Shown here: positions 50,108-61,472 of the stretch, piece by piece
Layout: every line of letters starts with the position of its first letter
How positions within the stretch are numbered: the stretch's first letter is position 1
Assembly (NCBI GenBank): GCA_963576735.1
Contig: OY755190.1
Coordinates: 4,023,695 to 4,087,694, forward strand
DNA from: Bedellia somnulentella
Lineage: Eukaryota > Arthropoda > Insecta > Lepidoptera > Bedelliidae
DNA: 64,000 nt
Reading direction: 5' to 3'
The notes under the pieces: generated by a model
What the model saw: only the letters and a program-made list of their open reading frames with translations
Databases searched by the model: none
What the model was told of the DNA's origin: nothing
Translations under genes and position numbers: made by a program

Positions 50108-53100
50108 ATGGTGAGGGGTGAGTCGAACACAATGTATTATATTCAAACTAAAGCAATCATATATGTTTGAATCTTAGATATTTTGTTATTATTATTGTAT
50201 TGGATATGATATTTTTAAATGTTTAATTTAATATGCTAACTATAGGGTTAAATATTCAGCTATGTAAATATTTTTTTCATGGTTTTTTTTTGTATGTAGG
50301 AATTTTATAATTTGTAAGGTAGGTATTTTAGGTTAGCTTGCTTTTAAACTTTAAAGATTTCTAAAATGCTTTCTTGTAATCATAGTATCAATCTGACCAA
50401 CACGGGTAATACTTCTGCTTATCTTAAAAACATGGGTTGAAGTCACCCAAGTGTGATCATATCATTAATTCAATGGAATAAATTGATACCATACAGAAAA
50501 TATTACACCTATCCAATATTATTTAACTTATGTCACAGTTTCAGACCTTAATACAGTATGAAATATATTATTTGTATTTCATAAATTCTACTACATTGTG
50601 GTCATATCTACTAATGTCATGGCCCTTATTAAGACTACTTACTTTAAAACACTGCCATACAAGCTCTATTAGTTCCAATTCAGGGTGACATTAGGTACAT
50701 GATCACTTCTTTCAGCCATCCAGGCCTACCTTTCTTCCTTTATACCTAATCTTAGAATTATTGTTTAAACTATTATACTTTTTTGAAGACTTAACAATTT
50801 AAATATCATAAACAATATTAGTCAAACACTGTTGAAGTTCACTCTTGCACTAGGTCCTATATAGTGGGGGGAACTCAAATGATGAATGACTAAGGTGGTA
50901 GAGGTACTAATGCTTCTACCTCTAAACTTTATTACCTCTCTCTCTCTGCATGCTACTCTCTGCATGATACATGTTGCTTTTGGCAGGGAAACCTCCTTTA
51001 ATTCATTATACTTCTGTTCTATCCAACTTCCTGCAGCCCTCTATGATCCATTCTATTGTTTTTGTGATTAAACATGTATCTGCATATTAATGAACTTATT
51101 TCTTTCCTAATCTGATTAATTAGCTAATCATCAGAAAGAAATAAAAAGGGATGACTTCGCTTTCTAGGTTGTATTGACAAGACTATAAAATAATGACTTG
51201 CTTACATTAGACATAACATTGCCATTGACAAATAGCTAATGGACACAAGGAGGTTGCATTATTTAAGTTTGTGTTCACTTCCAATATTCTCCCTTAAACC
51301 CAAACTCAAATGAAGGCCAATGTGTCTTGTATGACCCTCATGCTTCGGCCTTGGCCACAGCTTCATCAGTCTGCTGTCATGGAGTTAGTTCCCACATGAT
51401 CCACTTAGATGTCACCACATGCAACTTTCTCCCTTAAATAGTGATGACCAGTGATCGGAGTAGGTAGAGCTATTTTATGTACTATCGTCGACAGTCGCTC
51501 ATTACCAATTTCAAACTATTATCCCTTGCAGCCTGCAAAACCAGACGCGCCGCCCACTTTTAGCTAATACAATAGATGTCCTTTTAACATTTTTTTATGA
51601 CTTCGTTAATGCATTTCTGTGCAGATCATTTGTTTGCTACCAGACTTTTGAGCAGCTCCTATTTTAAAAATTTCGCTCTTATCTTAAACAGATGTCCATT
51701 ATTATTATAAGAGGATAAACTTTGAAGATATCTCTTAAATATTTGCTACTTGTTTACATTTCGTTGTTATGTTTTCCACTTTTAAATCATTTCTCCAAAC
51801 TTGACTTGGTGATCGTGGTGGTAGTGGGAAGCCAATGAATAAGGACAGCACAGTTTCGGGTTTGGATGTTTAGGGGAGGTCTATGACATACAGTGGATGT
51901 CTATTGGCTGATGTTGATAAAATAGTTCATTGGCATTCTTACCATGAGCAGTCTATTGTGATTCCTTTGAGATCAAATAATGTTATTATTAATATGGGTT
52001 AGCGTTACATATTTTTTTAAACCTTAGTTTAGTTGAAGCAAATAAGGTGTTCGTATTCACAAAGTTTAGTAATATTCCTCACATTTCTTGCTTTATTATA
52101 ATTAACAGTACCCTGATGGTAAAAAGGCCCTCATAAAAACTTTCAAAATAAAATAAACAAACAAATTCTTAATGAGTTGCACTTGCATGATTATTTCAAC
52201 ATTCTGCATAAATTTCTCTAAGGGACAAGCCATTAATTTTGTCCTAGAAAATAACCAATGCTATTGGTCAGTTTTTACAATAGATTCGGTCCGGACTTTA
52301 ACATGTGCAAACAAATTTGATCTTTGTGGTGGTAAAGAGCTCTCGTCGTCGATAGTACTTGCCATATGAAAGAATAATATGGATACTCCCCGAATCCCGG
52401 GATTTCTTTTTTAAGTAGAATAATAATAAAAATCTGTTTACATCTTAGGGAGTAATGAAAGCATACACTTCCTATAATTAAAAGGACGGGTTTAATACGT
52501 TAAACCACATATATTTTTTTATGTAACAATTTCTTATATTTATACAAAAATCAACAATCATTTAACGTTTTAATTCTGAAGTTGTACACAAACATAATAC
52601 AAATTATTTATTCCTCAAAAATCTAAACATGATTGATGATGATAAACATTATTTAACAACAATATAATCTTAATTAAAATGACCAACTTGATTAAACAAT
52701 AATTAAGTTATTGAAACAAAAAAAAATCAATGGTCTATTTCTTGGTCTGGGGCTTCTTCAGCTTCACTAGAAGACTGAGTATGACCTGAGTTAAAATAAA
52801 TCACAATATTTTTTTCTCCCGGAGTATTATTCGGAATTCCGTGGAATATCCATATTAACATCAATGTTTGCGGTCAATGAACCTAAATCGCTCTACCTAC
52901 TCCGATCAGTGGTGATGACCGACGTCTTTGTGCTTACTCCGGGCAGAATAACTATTAGTACCTCACTCCTCCAAGTGTATTTTCCTTCATAGGGCCGCAT
53001 GCATCAGTTGCCTCAGGGATTGCAAAACCCTCCTACCGCTGTACTTGAACGCTCCATATGAGCCATTGAATTCATGCTTATTAGTGTAAGATATCTGATT

Positions 53101-56100
53101 GCTGAAATAAAAGCTGAAAAGAAAGATGGTGTCAAACGGAGGTTATGCTAAAAACCCAATCAACTTGTATCTCACAACTTTTTGCACTTTAACCCTTTAT
53201 AAGGCAGTGGCCAAATAGCAACCACCATAATTTCAACTTTACATAGCTTCTAATAGAAGTGAAATACAATGAATTTTTGATCATACCTTGCCTTATATAG
53301 AGTTAAGTGATTTCTATTATCTCTACACTAATAAGGCGTCTGGGCCCATAACCAAATGAACTTATTTCTTTCCTAATCTGATTAATTAGCTAATTACCAG
53401 GAAGAAATAAAAAGGCACGACTTTGCTTTCTAGGTTGTATTGACAAGACTATAAAATAATGACTTTTTTACATTTGACATAACATTGCCATAGACAAATT
53501 GCTAATGGACACAAGGTGGTTGCGTTATTTAAGTTTGTGTTCACTTCCAATACATATGATTGGCATTATTTTACTTTACTTTAAAAATACATAATTAATG
53601 AAATATATTATTTTTCTAGTTCCAGCTGCAAATTTGAATGACTCTCAGGAAGCCCTGAAAACTCCTCATCGCATTGAGTTGTGTGACGAATCAACAACTA
53701 AACCCAAAAGAAATTATAGAAAACGGAGGTAAATCTAAGTTATAAATTACATACATATATTCTCATGCCGTTAATACCCATATTGGGGTAAGCAGAGACT
53801 ATCTATCGCCACATTGTACGATCCTGGCAAACCTCTCTAGCTTTATTTACATCCATCAATCTTTTCACACATACTCTATTATTCTTCATACTTTGGATGC
53901 TTGCCTTTTTGAGCACACTCTCAATTTGGACCAAGTGTGTCCGCCGTGATTGTCCTCTACTATTATTAGCTCTATAGACCCCTTTACAAATTTCCTATCA
54001 TCCATCCTCTCAATTTGTTCAAATCGAATTCGTATGACTATTCCTACTTTAAAGTGCTTGACGATGATGTAAGACAAGTCATAAACGAACTTGATAGTCT
54101 TAGTTTTGCAAATGCCATAAAATGTACTCCAGAGGAAGCTCCCGCACACATCAAATCTCAACAAAAACTTAAAATATTGGTACAAAATATCAGGAGTATA
54201 AACTGTAATTTTTCTGGTCTACAAACACTTATAGCCAGAATAAAGTTTGAACCAGATTTTATTGTTCTCACTGAGTGCTGGTTATCAAAAACTAACAATT
54301 TGCCAATATTAAATGGTTACAGCAGTTTTGCAACAGAATCCAATTGTAATCAAAATGACGGCGTGGTTGCGTACATTAGAAATGGAATAAATTGTTATTC
54401 TTATGAACCAGAGATAAAAGATGCCAACTGCCTTGTCACAATTATTGATAGTTCTGTAGCAATTGTTTCCATATACCGCTCTCCTAGTTTTAAAAAAAAT
54501 AGAAAATTTTATTCAATCTCTAGACTTGCTGTTGTCATCTCTAAGTAGATTTAAAAGTGTTGTTTTGCTGGGTGATTTGAATATAGATATTGTAAGTGAT
54601 CCATTAAATTGTCATGCTGAAAACTATCTTAACCTTACATCAATACATGGTCTCTTGCCAGGACATAAATTCCCTACAAGAAAGGATGCTTGTCTTGATC
54701 ATGTCATGCTAAAATCTAATTTGATTGCTAAAATACTAGTAATCGAAAACACTTTAACCGATCACAGTACAATATACTTGTCATTTAAATCACTTAAGCC
54801 GAATAGGATTATTAAAAACACCATCCAAAAAATAAATTATTGTGAAATAACTAACATTATTAAAAATACGGATTTCACTCATATAATAATGGACAATGAT
54901 TGCAACTCAGCTACAGATCGTTTTATAAGTATCGTGAGCAACATAGTAAAAGAAAATACAGAGGTAAAGACATTGAGCCGGCGAAAAATTGCTCTGAAGC
55001 CTTGGATAACCCCCGGTTTACTCCGTTGTATGACGAATAGAGATAGGATGCATCAAAAATTAAAAAAGTTCCCTCTAGATCTGGTCCTTAAACTAACTTA
55101 TAGCAGGTATAGAAATTTTTGTAATTCATTGTTGCGTAAATTAAAACATAATTATGAAAAATGTGAGTTGGAGAAAGCTAGAGCTTCTAATATTAAAGCT
55201 ACATGGCAAGTAATCAATTCAATTTCGAATTATAAACCCAAAAAAACAAAGTCCATTGATCTCTTACTAGGCGATAAATCACCACAAGAAACAGCAACAA
55301 ACCTAAACAAATATTTTGCAAACATGGGGAAATCTCTTGCTGATGACATTCGAAAATCCAATCCATACAAAATAGACTGTGACAATGCTAAAATTAATCA
55401 AATGAATTCATTCGTGTTGCTTGAAACTAACTTAACTGAAGTAGACACTATCATAAATAGCCTTCATAGTAAATCGTCCACAGGCCACGACATGATTTCA
55501 TCGGCGATTTTTAAGCAGAACAGATATTATTTAAATGGTCCTCTAGTACATCTGATAAATCTGGCTTTCGTTAATGGTGTTTTCCCAAACATCCTTAAAC
55601 ATGCGATTGTAATACCAGTTCACAAAGGTGGTGATAAATGTTCTTTTAATAATTACCGACCTATTTCGCTTCTCCCCATCCTATCAAAAATTTTTGAAAA
55701 ACTAATAAACACTCAATTAATGAAATATTTGGAGACTTGTAATATATTATCCTCAAACCAGTATGGATTTCGTAGAGGTTTATCGACTTCGCATGCTGTG
55801 AGCCAACTAACAAACATGGTTGTTGAAAATTTGGATGCGGGAAGAAAATGCATTGGAATATTTATTGATTTAGCAAAAGCATTCGATACCGTTTCAATAA
55901 AATATTTGCTTAAAAAATTGGAAAACTATGGCATCCGCGGTGTCCAGCTTGAATTACTAAAGGACTATTTGACCAGCAGAACACAGTCAGTGAAACTAGG
56001 TGAAACGGTTAGTGACACCTATCACGTTACTTACGGTGTTCCACAAGGAAGTGTGTTGGGTCCTACTCTTTTTCTGGTGTACATAAATGATCTATGTAAT

Positions 56101-57048
56101 TTAAAGTTGGATCAGGGACGTCTTTTCACTTTTGCAGATGATACTGCATTAGTTTTTTGGGGCGATAATTGGCAAACTGTTAGAAAATATGCGCAGGCAG
56201 GGTTTAATAAAGTCCGTCATTGGATGTCAGACAATTTGCTAAGTCTTAATTGTAGCAAAACCAATTATCTCACTTTTAGTATAAGAAAAAACGGTCAGCC
56301 TGCAACTGATATCGATATAATAGCTCATAAAAATAATTGTAGATCCGATGATAGGGAAACCTGTGAGTGTGAAAGATTGGAAAGATGTTCTACAGTAAAA
56401 TATTTAGGTGTAATCATCGATCAGCATCTTACTTTTAGGCCACACATACAACTCCTTACTTCTAGAGTTCGTAAACTAATCGCTGTTTTCAACAATCTAA
56501 AACATGTAATCGATAAAACTACTTTTAAGATGGTTTACTTTGCACTTTGTGAATCAATATTGTCGTATTGCATTGATAGTTGGGGAGGAAGCGCTAAAAC
56601 TGTACTTTTGCCTTTAGAAAGGGCACAGAGAGCCGTTCTGAAAGTTGGTCTTAATTTACCCTATCTTTACCCTACTAGTGAGCTATATAAATCTGCAGAT
56701 GTACTATCTGTCAGACAAATATACATGTTGCGAATTATCAGTCAAATGCACATAAGTAGTTGTAGTACCAGAATATCGGTGAACGAAAAGAGCCGCAGAA
56801 ATGTAAACAACATCTTTAAAATACCAAAACTCAAGACTGAATTTTCAGGGAGATTTTATATATTTTTAGCTAAATATGTTTATAACAAAATAAATAAATT
56901 ATTAAATATTAAAGACTTAAATTTGTTCAAATTAAAAAGACACATTGTAAACTGGCTAAAACAGTTATCGTATGATGACACTGAACAGTTTTTAACTGTC
57001 CAAAAATAAAATAAATTCAATCTATATTTCTGTCTCTCACTCACACAC

Positions 57049-57083
<35 letters not shown>

Positions 57084-60000
57084 TAAACACCCACACATAC
57101 ACACGCACACAATACACGTTTGTTAGTATAGTAGTAATTTAAACTTGATTTATAATTTTTGATTTTTAATTTTGTTTGTTAATTATAGTAGTAATTTAAT
57201 TTTAATTTTCTGTCTGTTATAATAGTTTTGATTTAAAATCTGTATGCCAATCATGTAAGGTCACCTGCAATACAGGATTTTACCTAGTGTGGGGACCGTT
57301 GCTTCTCGTTGATGTAAATTTTGATAAAAATAAATGATTTTGATTTTGATTTGATTTGATAATGTGCCCAAACCATCTCAACATTCCTACATTAGTTATA
57401 AATTATAAGTCAATCAAATTATTTATCATGGTTGCTAACGGTGAGGGAAAACATCGTGAGGAAACCCACATGGCTGAGTTGTACTTAGTCATGTGACAGT
57501 GTATTCGTACAAAACGGCGATAGGCCTGCCCCCTATCACGTGAGTACACTGTCTAAGCAAAACGTGGGTACCTTCTCTGGAAACTAGATGGCGCTTGCCA
57601 TGTGAGTTCAGGAGTATTGGTACCTCTGCCAACCCCTTCGGGGATAAAAAACGGCGTGAACGTTTATGTTATGTTATGTCAATTAAAAGATGTTAACATT
57701 TGATCTGAAACAATAAAAGTTGAATATAATTTAATGTTTTTTGACATGAATTCCTCATGTGGGGATTATTACTTATAAATAAAAGATGTTATTAAAGGAA
57801 AGAAAAATTTCGACATTTGCATTCTATCTGAAAAGGTAGACAAGTGGCCGTCGGAATTAGTTAAAATTCGGAGGTAGGAAACGCAAACACTACTTGAACG
57901 TGTAAAAAAGAAACAAAGGATAGAGAAATTTCGCGCTGGATGCCAACTGACACTGTAGCTCAGTTGGCAGAGCGACGGGGGCGTATACCCGAAGGTCGCG
58001 GGTTCGATCCCCGTCAGTTTCGAAATTTTTCTTTCCTTTAATAACATCTTTTATTTATAAATAAAAGTTGAATATTTTGAGAAACATAGTTCAATTCAAG
58101 CTGTTGAGAGGAAGAAGAGCTTGTTTAACTTACATTTACTAGAATAAGAGTAAATTCAGATTGATGAAGTTTCATATATATATATTTAATTAAATACATT
58201 TTAGTTGGCAAATATAAAACTCTTACCAGTGGTAAGTTACCACTAACTCTAAATTTACTTATATGATTCAAACAATCCAACTCATGATTAATGTAAAATA
58301 AACAAATTTGTGCAAATATCACATGCATTTTTTATTAATAGAGCTAGTTAGTAATCTGCCATACTAGTAACATACACACACACAGCACACACACATGTAT
58401 GCACATTAACAGTGTAGTATAATACATCGATGCAATTCCCAGACAGTGGTAGTTTTTTAATCCTTGGATGACCTTTATTCGATAGCAACCTGCAATCAGG
58501 CTATTACAGATGTCCTTAGAACAACACAAAACTGAAAAAACCAATAATCCACTATGCATCTCTCTGTTCTGCGCTAAGTTGGTATTTATATGTATAACCT
58601 CAACCTCAAATACTTCAATAGAGGTATCCTCAAAAACCCAAGCAACATGCAAAATAACATGGATGAATAATGAACCTGGGCTGCATCATCTGCAATTAGT
58701 ATTTTTTTTATTTCCCAAAGTGGTAACTTTCGATGTCTGCCTATTCTTATTAAAGATAAAAGCCATGAAACTATAGATTATTCTTAATGCATTTCCTTTT
58801 TTCTACAGATTAGCTGCATCACTTCATGCCAAGACTGAAAACGCTGAAGTAGTGCCATTAAAAAAGACTGCTGTGCGAGCCAAGCCTCTGAAATCTAGTA
58901 ATGAAATAAGAACAATGACATACGGACTTTCTAACAAATCCAGAGCTGCCAGGGCAGCGGCTCGTGCAGCTGAAAGCCATAAACTGACTGAATATTTCAA
59001 AGAGGAACCAAAGAGTCCTCGAACATCTATTGATACACCTCCAGCTTATGAGAAAGCTATTAAAGTTGAAAGCAAAGTAAATAATGGAAGCAATCACAAG
59101 CTCACAGAATATTTCCCAGTTAGAAGGAGTGTGAGGAAAACATCCAAATGTGTTATGGCTGAGAAAATGAGAGATCTAGAAAAAGCTATTCGGGAACAAA
59201 GAGAAGATGGACTGGCTGTAAGGATGAGTTTTTGTATATTAGTTAAAATTAGGTAAAATGTTGCATTTTGTTTAAGCGATAGTCATGTATGGTGGCAACT
59301 TGCGTTACTTGCTCTATTGAATAGTATCAATTTGTAAGTAGCAGAATGTTAATAATGCAATTTAAAAAAGTATGCTAACGAAGAAATCAATATTGCTTTT
59401 CGAGTATTCAGAATAAAGTTTTATAATATTGATTGAATTAACAAACTAACTCAGTTGTATAACATTTCGCATATTAGTCCTTCTACTCAGACGCATCGGC
59501 CGATAAGTAGAAAAGAGATAGATGAGACTCTTGTTTCGCGGTCGTAGAACGAGACTTTATATTAATAGTTAATGTAAATCCAAAATATTTTTTATATTCT
59601 TAAATATATTTTATTTGTCCAGGTGGCGTATTTCGAGAACAAAGGTCGTGGAATAATAGCGACCCAACATTTTGGTCGCGGTCAGTTCGTAGTTGAGTAT
59701 TCGGGAGAGCTCGTGGGGTTGGCAGAGGCGAGAGAAAGAGAGGTCAAATACGCTTTGGACCCTGAGGCTGGGTGCTATATGTACTATTTTAGACATGGAG
59801 ATCAGCAGTATTGGTAAGTTTGATGAGTACTTTTTTATATATAAGATAACGCATAACTTTTGATCGTAATATATGATTTGCAAATATTTTTTTTTGTGAT
59901 ATATATATGTCGTAGGATGATTTGATGTTTAGGTTTTTTGCAAAAATCCTAGGGATTTTGCAAAAATCCGGATAATTAGACAACGGTTATAATATTTTCT

Positions 60001-61251
60001 AATCTTACTAGGTTTTTTGCAAAAAAACTAGTTGGTTTAGTGTGACTCCAAAACGAAATGTCAGTTTTTATGAATACTGTACACTGATTGGTCGATTCCA
60101 GTGCCCCGTAATCACGTCATGTCTGATTGGTTGTTAATTAAGACGTACTTACTTCATTGTTCCTACCTACATTTAATTTGATTTTTATTTCTATTTTAGT
60201 TACAAAAAGTTCCTAAGTACAAAAATAGTACTGTCATTTCCCTTTATAACTCTAGCTATAATTCCTCAATACCATAATTTAAAACGTACTTACTTTGTTG
60301 TTCCTACCTATATTGAAGACGTTCGTGGCCAAGTGGATAGGTGACTAGCTTTTCGGTCTGGAGGTTGCGGGTTTGATCCCCGCTGAGAGCAACATTTATG
60401 TGATGAGCATATGTGTATTATATTATATTTAATATATCGCTGAGTTAGTATCCCATAATACAAAGTTTGGGGTAACTTGATCTGTGTATAAAATGTCCGA
60501 ACGTGATTGTAATTTCACTCCAGCAAAAGAGTAAATAAATTATTTAATTCCTAGTATCAAATAAGTATTGTCATTTCTTACCCTTTATAACTCAAACTAT
60601 AATATCTCAATACCACAATGACGAACCAATCAGAATAAGTGTAGGCGAGCAATCAGAAATCAGCCAATCAGCATTAAAGAAGTAAAATCTTACTAAACCA
60701 ACTAGTTTTTTTGCAAAAAACCTAGTAAGAAAACCTAGAAAATATTATAACCGTTATCTAATCATCCGGATTTTTGCAAAATTCCTAGTTTTTTTGCAAA
60801 AAACCTAAACATCAAATCATCCTACGACATATATATATCAAAATTGGTGTAATTTTAATTTGGATATCACAATTCTATTGCACACTACCATCACCGCGCG
60901 TTTGTGCATACGTGATGTACACCCAAGTTAGATCCAGCTCAAACAATTTAGTTGAAAATAACGCGCCCTTGACAAAATGTCGTGTTGTGCTAAGGCTCAC
61001 ACGATATCGCAATTTATGCTTAAAATTATATTTTCCCTTGCAGTATCGATGCAACAGCAGAATCAGGTCGTCTAGGAAGGCTCGTGAACCACTCTCGTAA
61101 CGGCAACCTAACGACGAAGGCTTTGTGGGTGGACGGGCCAAGACTAGTATTGTTGGCTGCACACGACATCGAACCTGGGACCGAACTCACCTATGACTAT
61201 GGGGACCGCTCGAAGGAATCTCTACGCCATCATCCATGGCTTGCTCTTTGA
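50108..61251 (+). CDS. KMT5A: PR-Set7/SETD8 histone H4 lysine-20 monomethyltransferase
   Basis: Nuclear SET-domain enzyme that monomethylates H4K20 and controls replication licensing and chromatin compaction. Exons: 50108-50117, 53620-53728, 58809-59217, 59623-59813, 61044-61251; phases join to 308 aa plus TGA. Exon 1 (ATG GTG AGG G|GTGAGT) is proposed because it supplies start, donor and correct phase; exons 2-5 are secure. Two PIP-degron-like motifs, HKLTEYF at 97-103 and HKLTEYFPVRR at 136-146, match the human pair around KLTDFYPVRR but carry TE rather than TD. The SET domain runs from about residue 177 to the end: KGRGIIAT, FVVEYSGEL, LGRLVNHS (N255 H256 S257) and ELTYDYGDRS (Y290, Y292), ending HHPWLAL. 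Introns hold hAT, RTE, LINE and inverted-repeat elements. Confidence 0.93.
51087..51285. repeat. ~200-bp repeat in PR-Set7 intron 1, copy 1
   Basis: Shares about 90 percent identity by eye with 53357-53552 (GGTTGTATTGACAAGACTAT, AACATTGCCAT, GTGTTCACTTCCAATA). Contains a small palindrome around CTGATTAATTAGCTAATCA. Class unknown. Confidence 0.8.
51449..52911. mobile_element. Non-autonomous hAT-type transposon in PR-Set7 intron 1
   Basis: 1463 bp with ends CAGTGATCGGAGTAGGTAG and CACTGATCGGAGTAGGTAG in inverted orientation, and 8-bp duplication GTGATGAC at 51441-51448 and 52912-52919. The CAGTG end and 8-bp duplication are hAT hallmarks. Inner inverted match TATCGTCGACAG / GTCGTCGATAGTA. No transposase. 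Confidence 0.9.
53357..53552. repeat. ~200-bp repeat in PR-Set7 intron 1, copy 2
   Basis: Second copy of the sequence at 51087-51285, 68 bp before exon 2. Flanks differ, so it is an interspersed repeat, not a tandem duplication. Confidence 0.8.
54013..57360 (+). pseudogene. Jockey/CR1-like LINE ORF2 with one frameshift
   Basis: Frame 1 (54015-54548) covers the endonuclease start (LKILVQNIRSINCN, FIVLTECWL, IVSIYRSPSF); frame 2 (about 54490-57009) continues with VVLLGDLNIDIV, LTDHSTIYL and a full reverse transcriptase: NYRPISLLPILSKIFEKLI, GIFIDLAKAFDTVS, GVPQGSVLGP, FADDTAL. The frames part at an A8 run (54491-54498), so a one-base change is the only interruption seen. The 5' end is truncated near the ORF2 start. 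The 3' UTR has a CA repeat and ends in TTTGAT repeats. In sense with PR-Set7. Confidence 0.9.
57040..57086. repeat. (CA)n microsatellite in the LINE 3' UTR
   Basis: Mostly uninterrupted ACACAC run near 57057-57083 with ATAC interruptions. Confidence 0.9.
57417..57677 (+). mobile_element. SINE family B copy
   Basis: TTATCATGGTTGCTAACGGT through CCCTATCACGTGAGTACAC to the TTATG tail (GTTTATGTTATGTTATG). Longest clean body in the window; tRNA head missing. Confidence 0.8.
57720..58075 (+). mobile_element. Family C repeat with perfectly matched inverted arms
   Basis: Left arm AAAAGATGTTATTAAAGG, then AAAGAAAAATTTCGA; right arm is its exact complement at 58019-58062. Between them: TTTGCATTCTATCTGAAAAG body and a plus-strand tRNA-like core. 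The arm sequence TAAAAGATGTTATTAAAGG is private to this copy yet present in both arms. Confidence 0.8.
57949..58021 (+). repeat. tRNA-like core of family C
   Basis: 73 nt: GACACTGTAGCTCAGTTGGC ... GGTTCGATCCCCGTC. Acceptor stem has one mismatch; anticodon arm irregular (CGGGGGCGTATACCCG). Part of a repeat; not called as a working tRNA gene. Confidence 0.65.
59898..60839. mobile_element. Inverted-repeat element in PR-Set7 intron 4
   Basis: About 942 bp, arms ~150 bp starting GTCGTAGGATGATTTGATG inside flanking TA runs. Arms carry several AGGTTTTTTGCAAAAAACC palindromes. The interior has two diverged direct repeats (TACTTACTTCATTGTTCCTA / TACTTACTTTGTTGTTCCTA) and a tRNA-like SINE. Confidence 0.8.
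60315..60540 (+). mobile_element. SINE family D with tRNA head
   Basis: A box GTGGCCAAGTGGATAGG, B box GCGGGTTTGATCCCCGC, tRNA-like spacing. Single copy in the window. Confidence 0.65.
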
Positions 61252-61466
61252 CCTGGTGAATATTATTTTTATATCAAATATATAATAAAATTTTGAATTC
61301 CATGGCAATAGATTGTATCATATTGATTTGTATGAATTAGTTTAGTATATGGGGTGGTGCAAATTTGATTAAGAGTCCATTATCCCTTTCTAGTTTTGGC
61401 TTATTAATTTCGAGTGTTCTTTTTAGAAGTGTATTTGATATTATATATTTACAGTATGATTGAACA

Positions 61467-61472
61467 AATAAA
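61467..61472 (+). terminator. Candidate polyadenylation signal of PR-Set7
   Basis: AATAAA 216 bp after the stop codon. Confidence 0.45.

Larger units (their letters stand above)
53750..57393 (-). mobile_element. RTE-like LINE fragment containing a nested LINE
   Basis: RTE pieces 53750-54012 and 57361-57393 are joined if the inner LINE is removed (CATCCTCTCAAT + GTGCCCAAACC). 12-bp duplication AGTTATAAATTA at 53738-53749 and 57394-57405. The tail end lies 21 bp from the exon 2 donor of PR-Set7. Confidence 0.9.

Noticed and set aside
52172..52369. 65-codon frame inside the hAT-type element as a transposase
   Set aside because: Too short and without hAT dimerisation or catalytic motifs.
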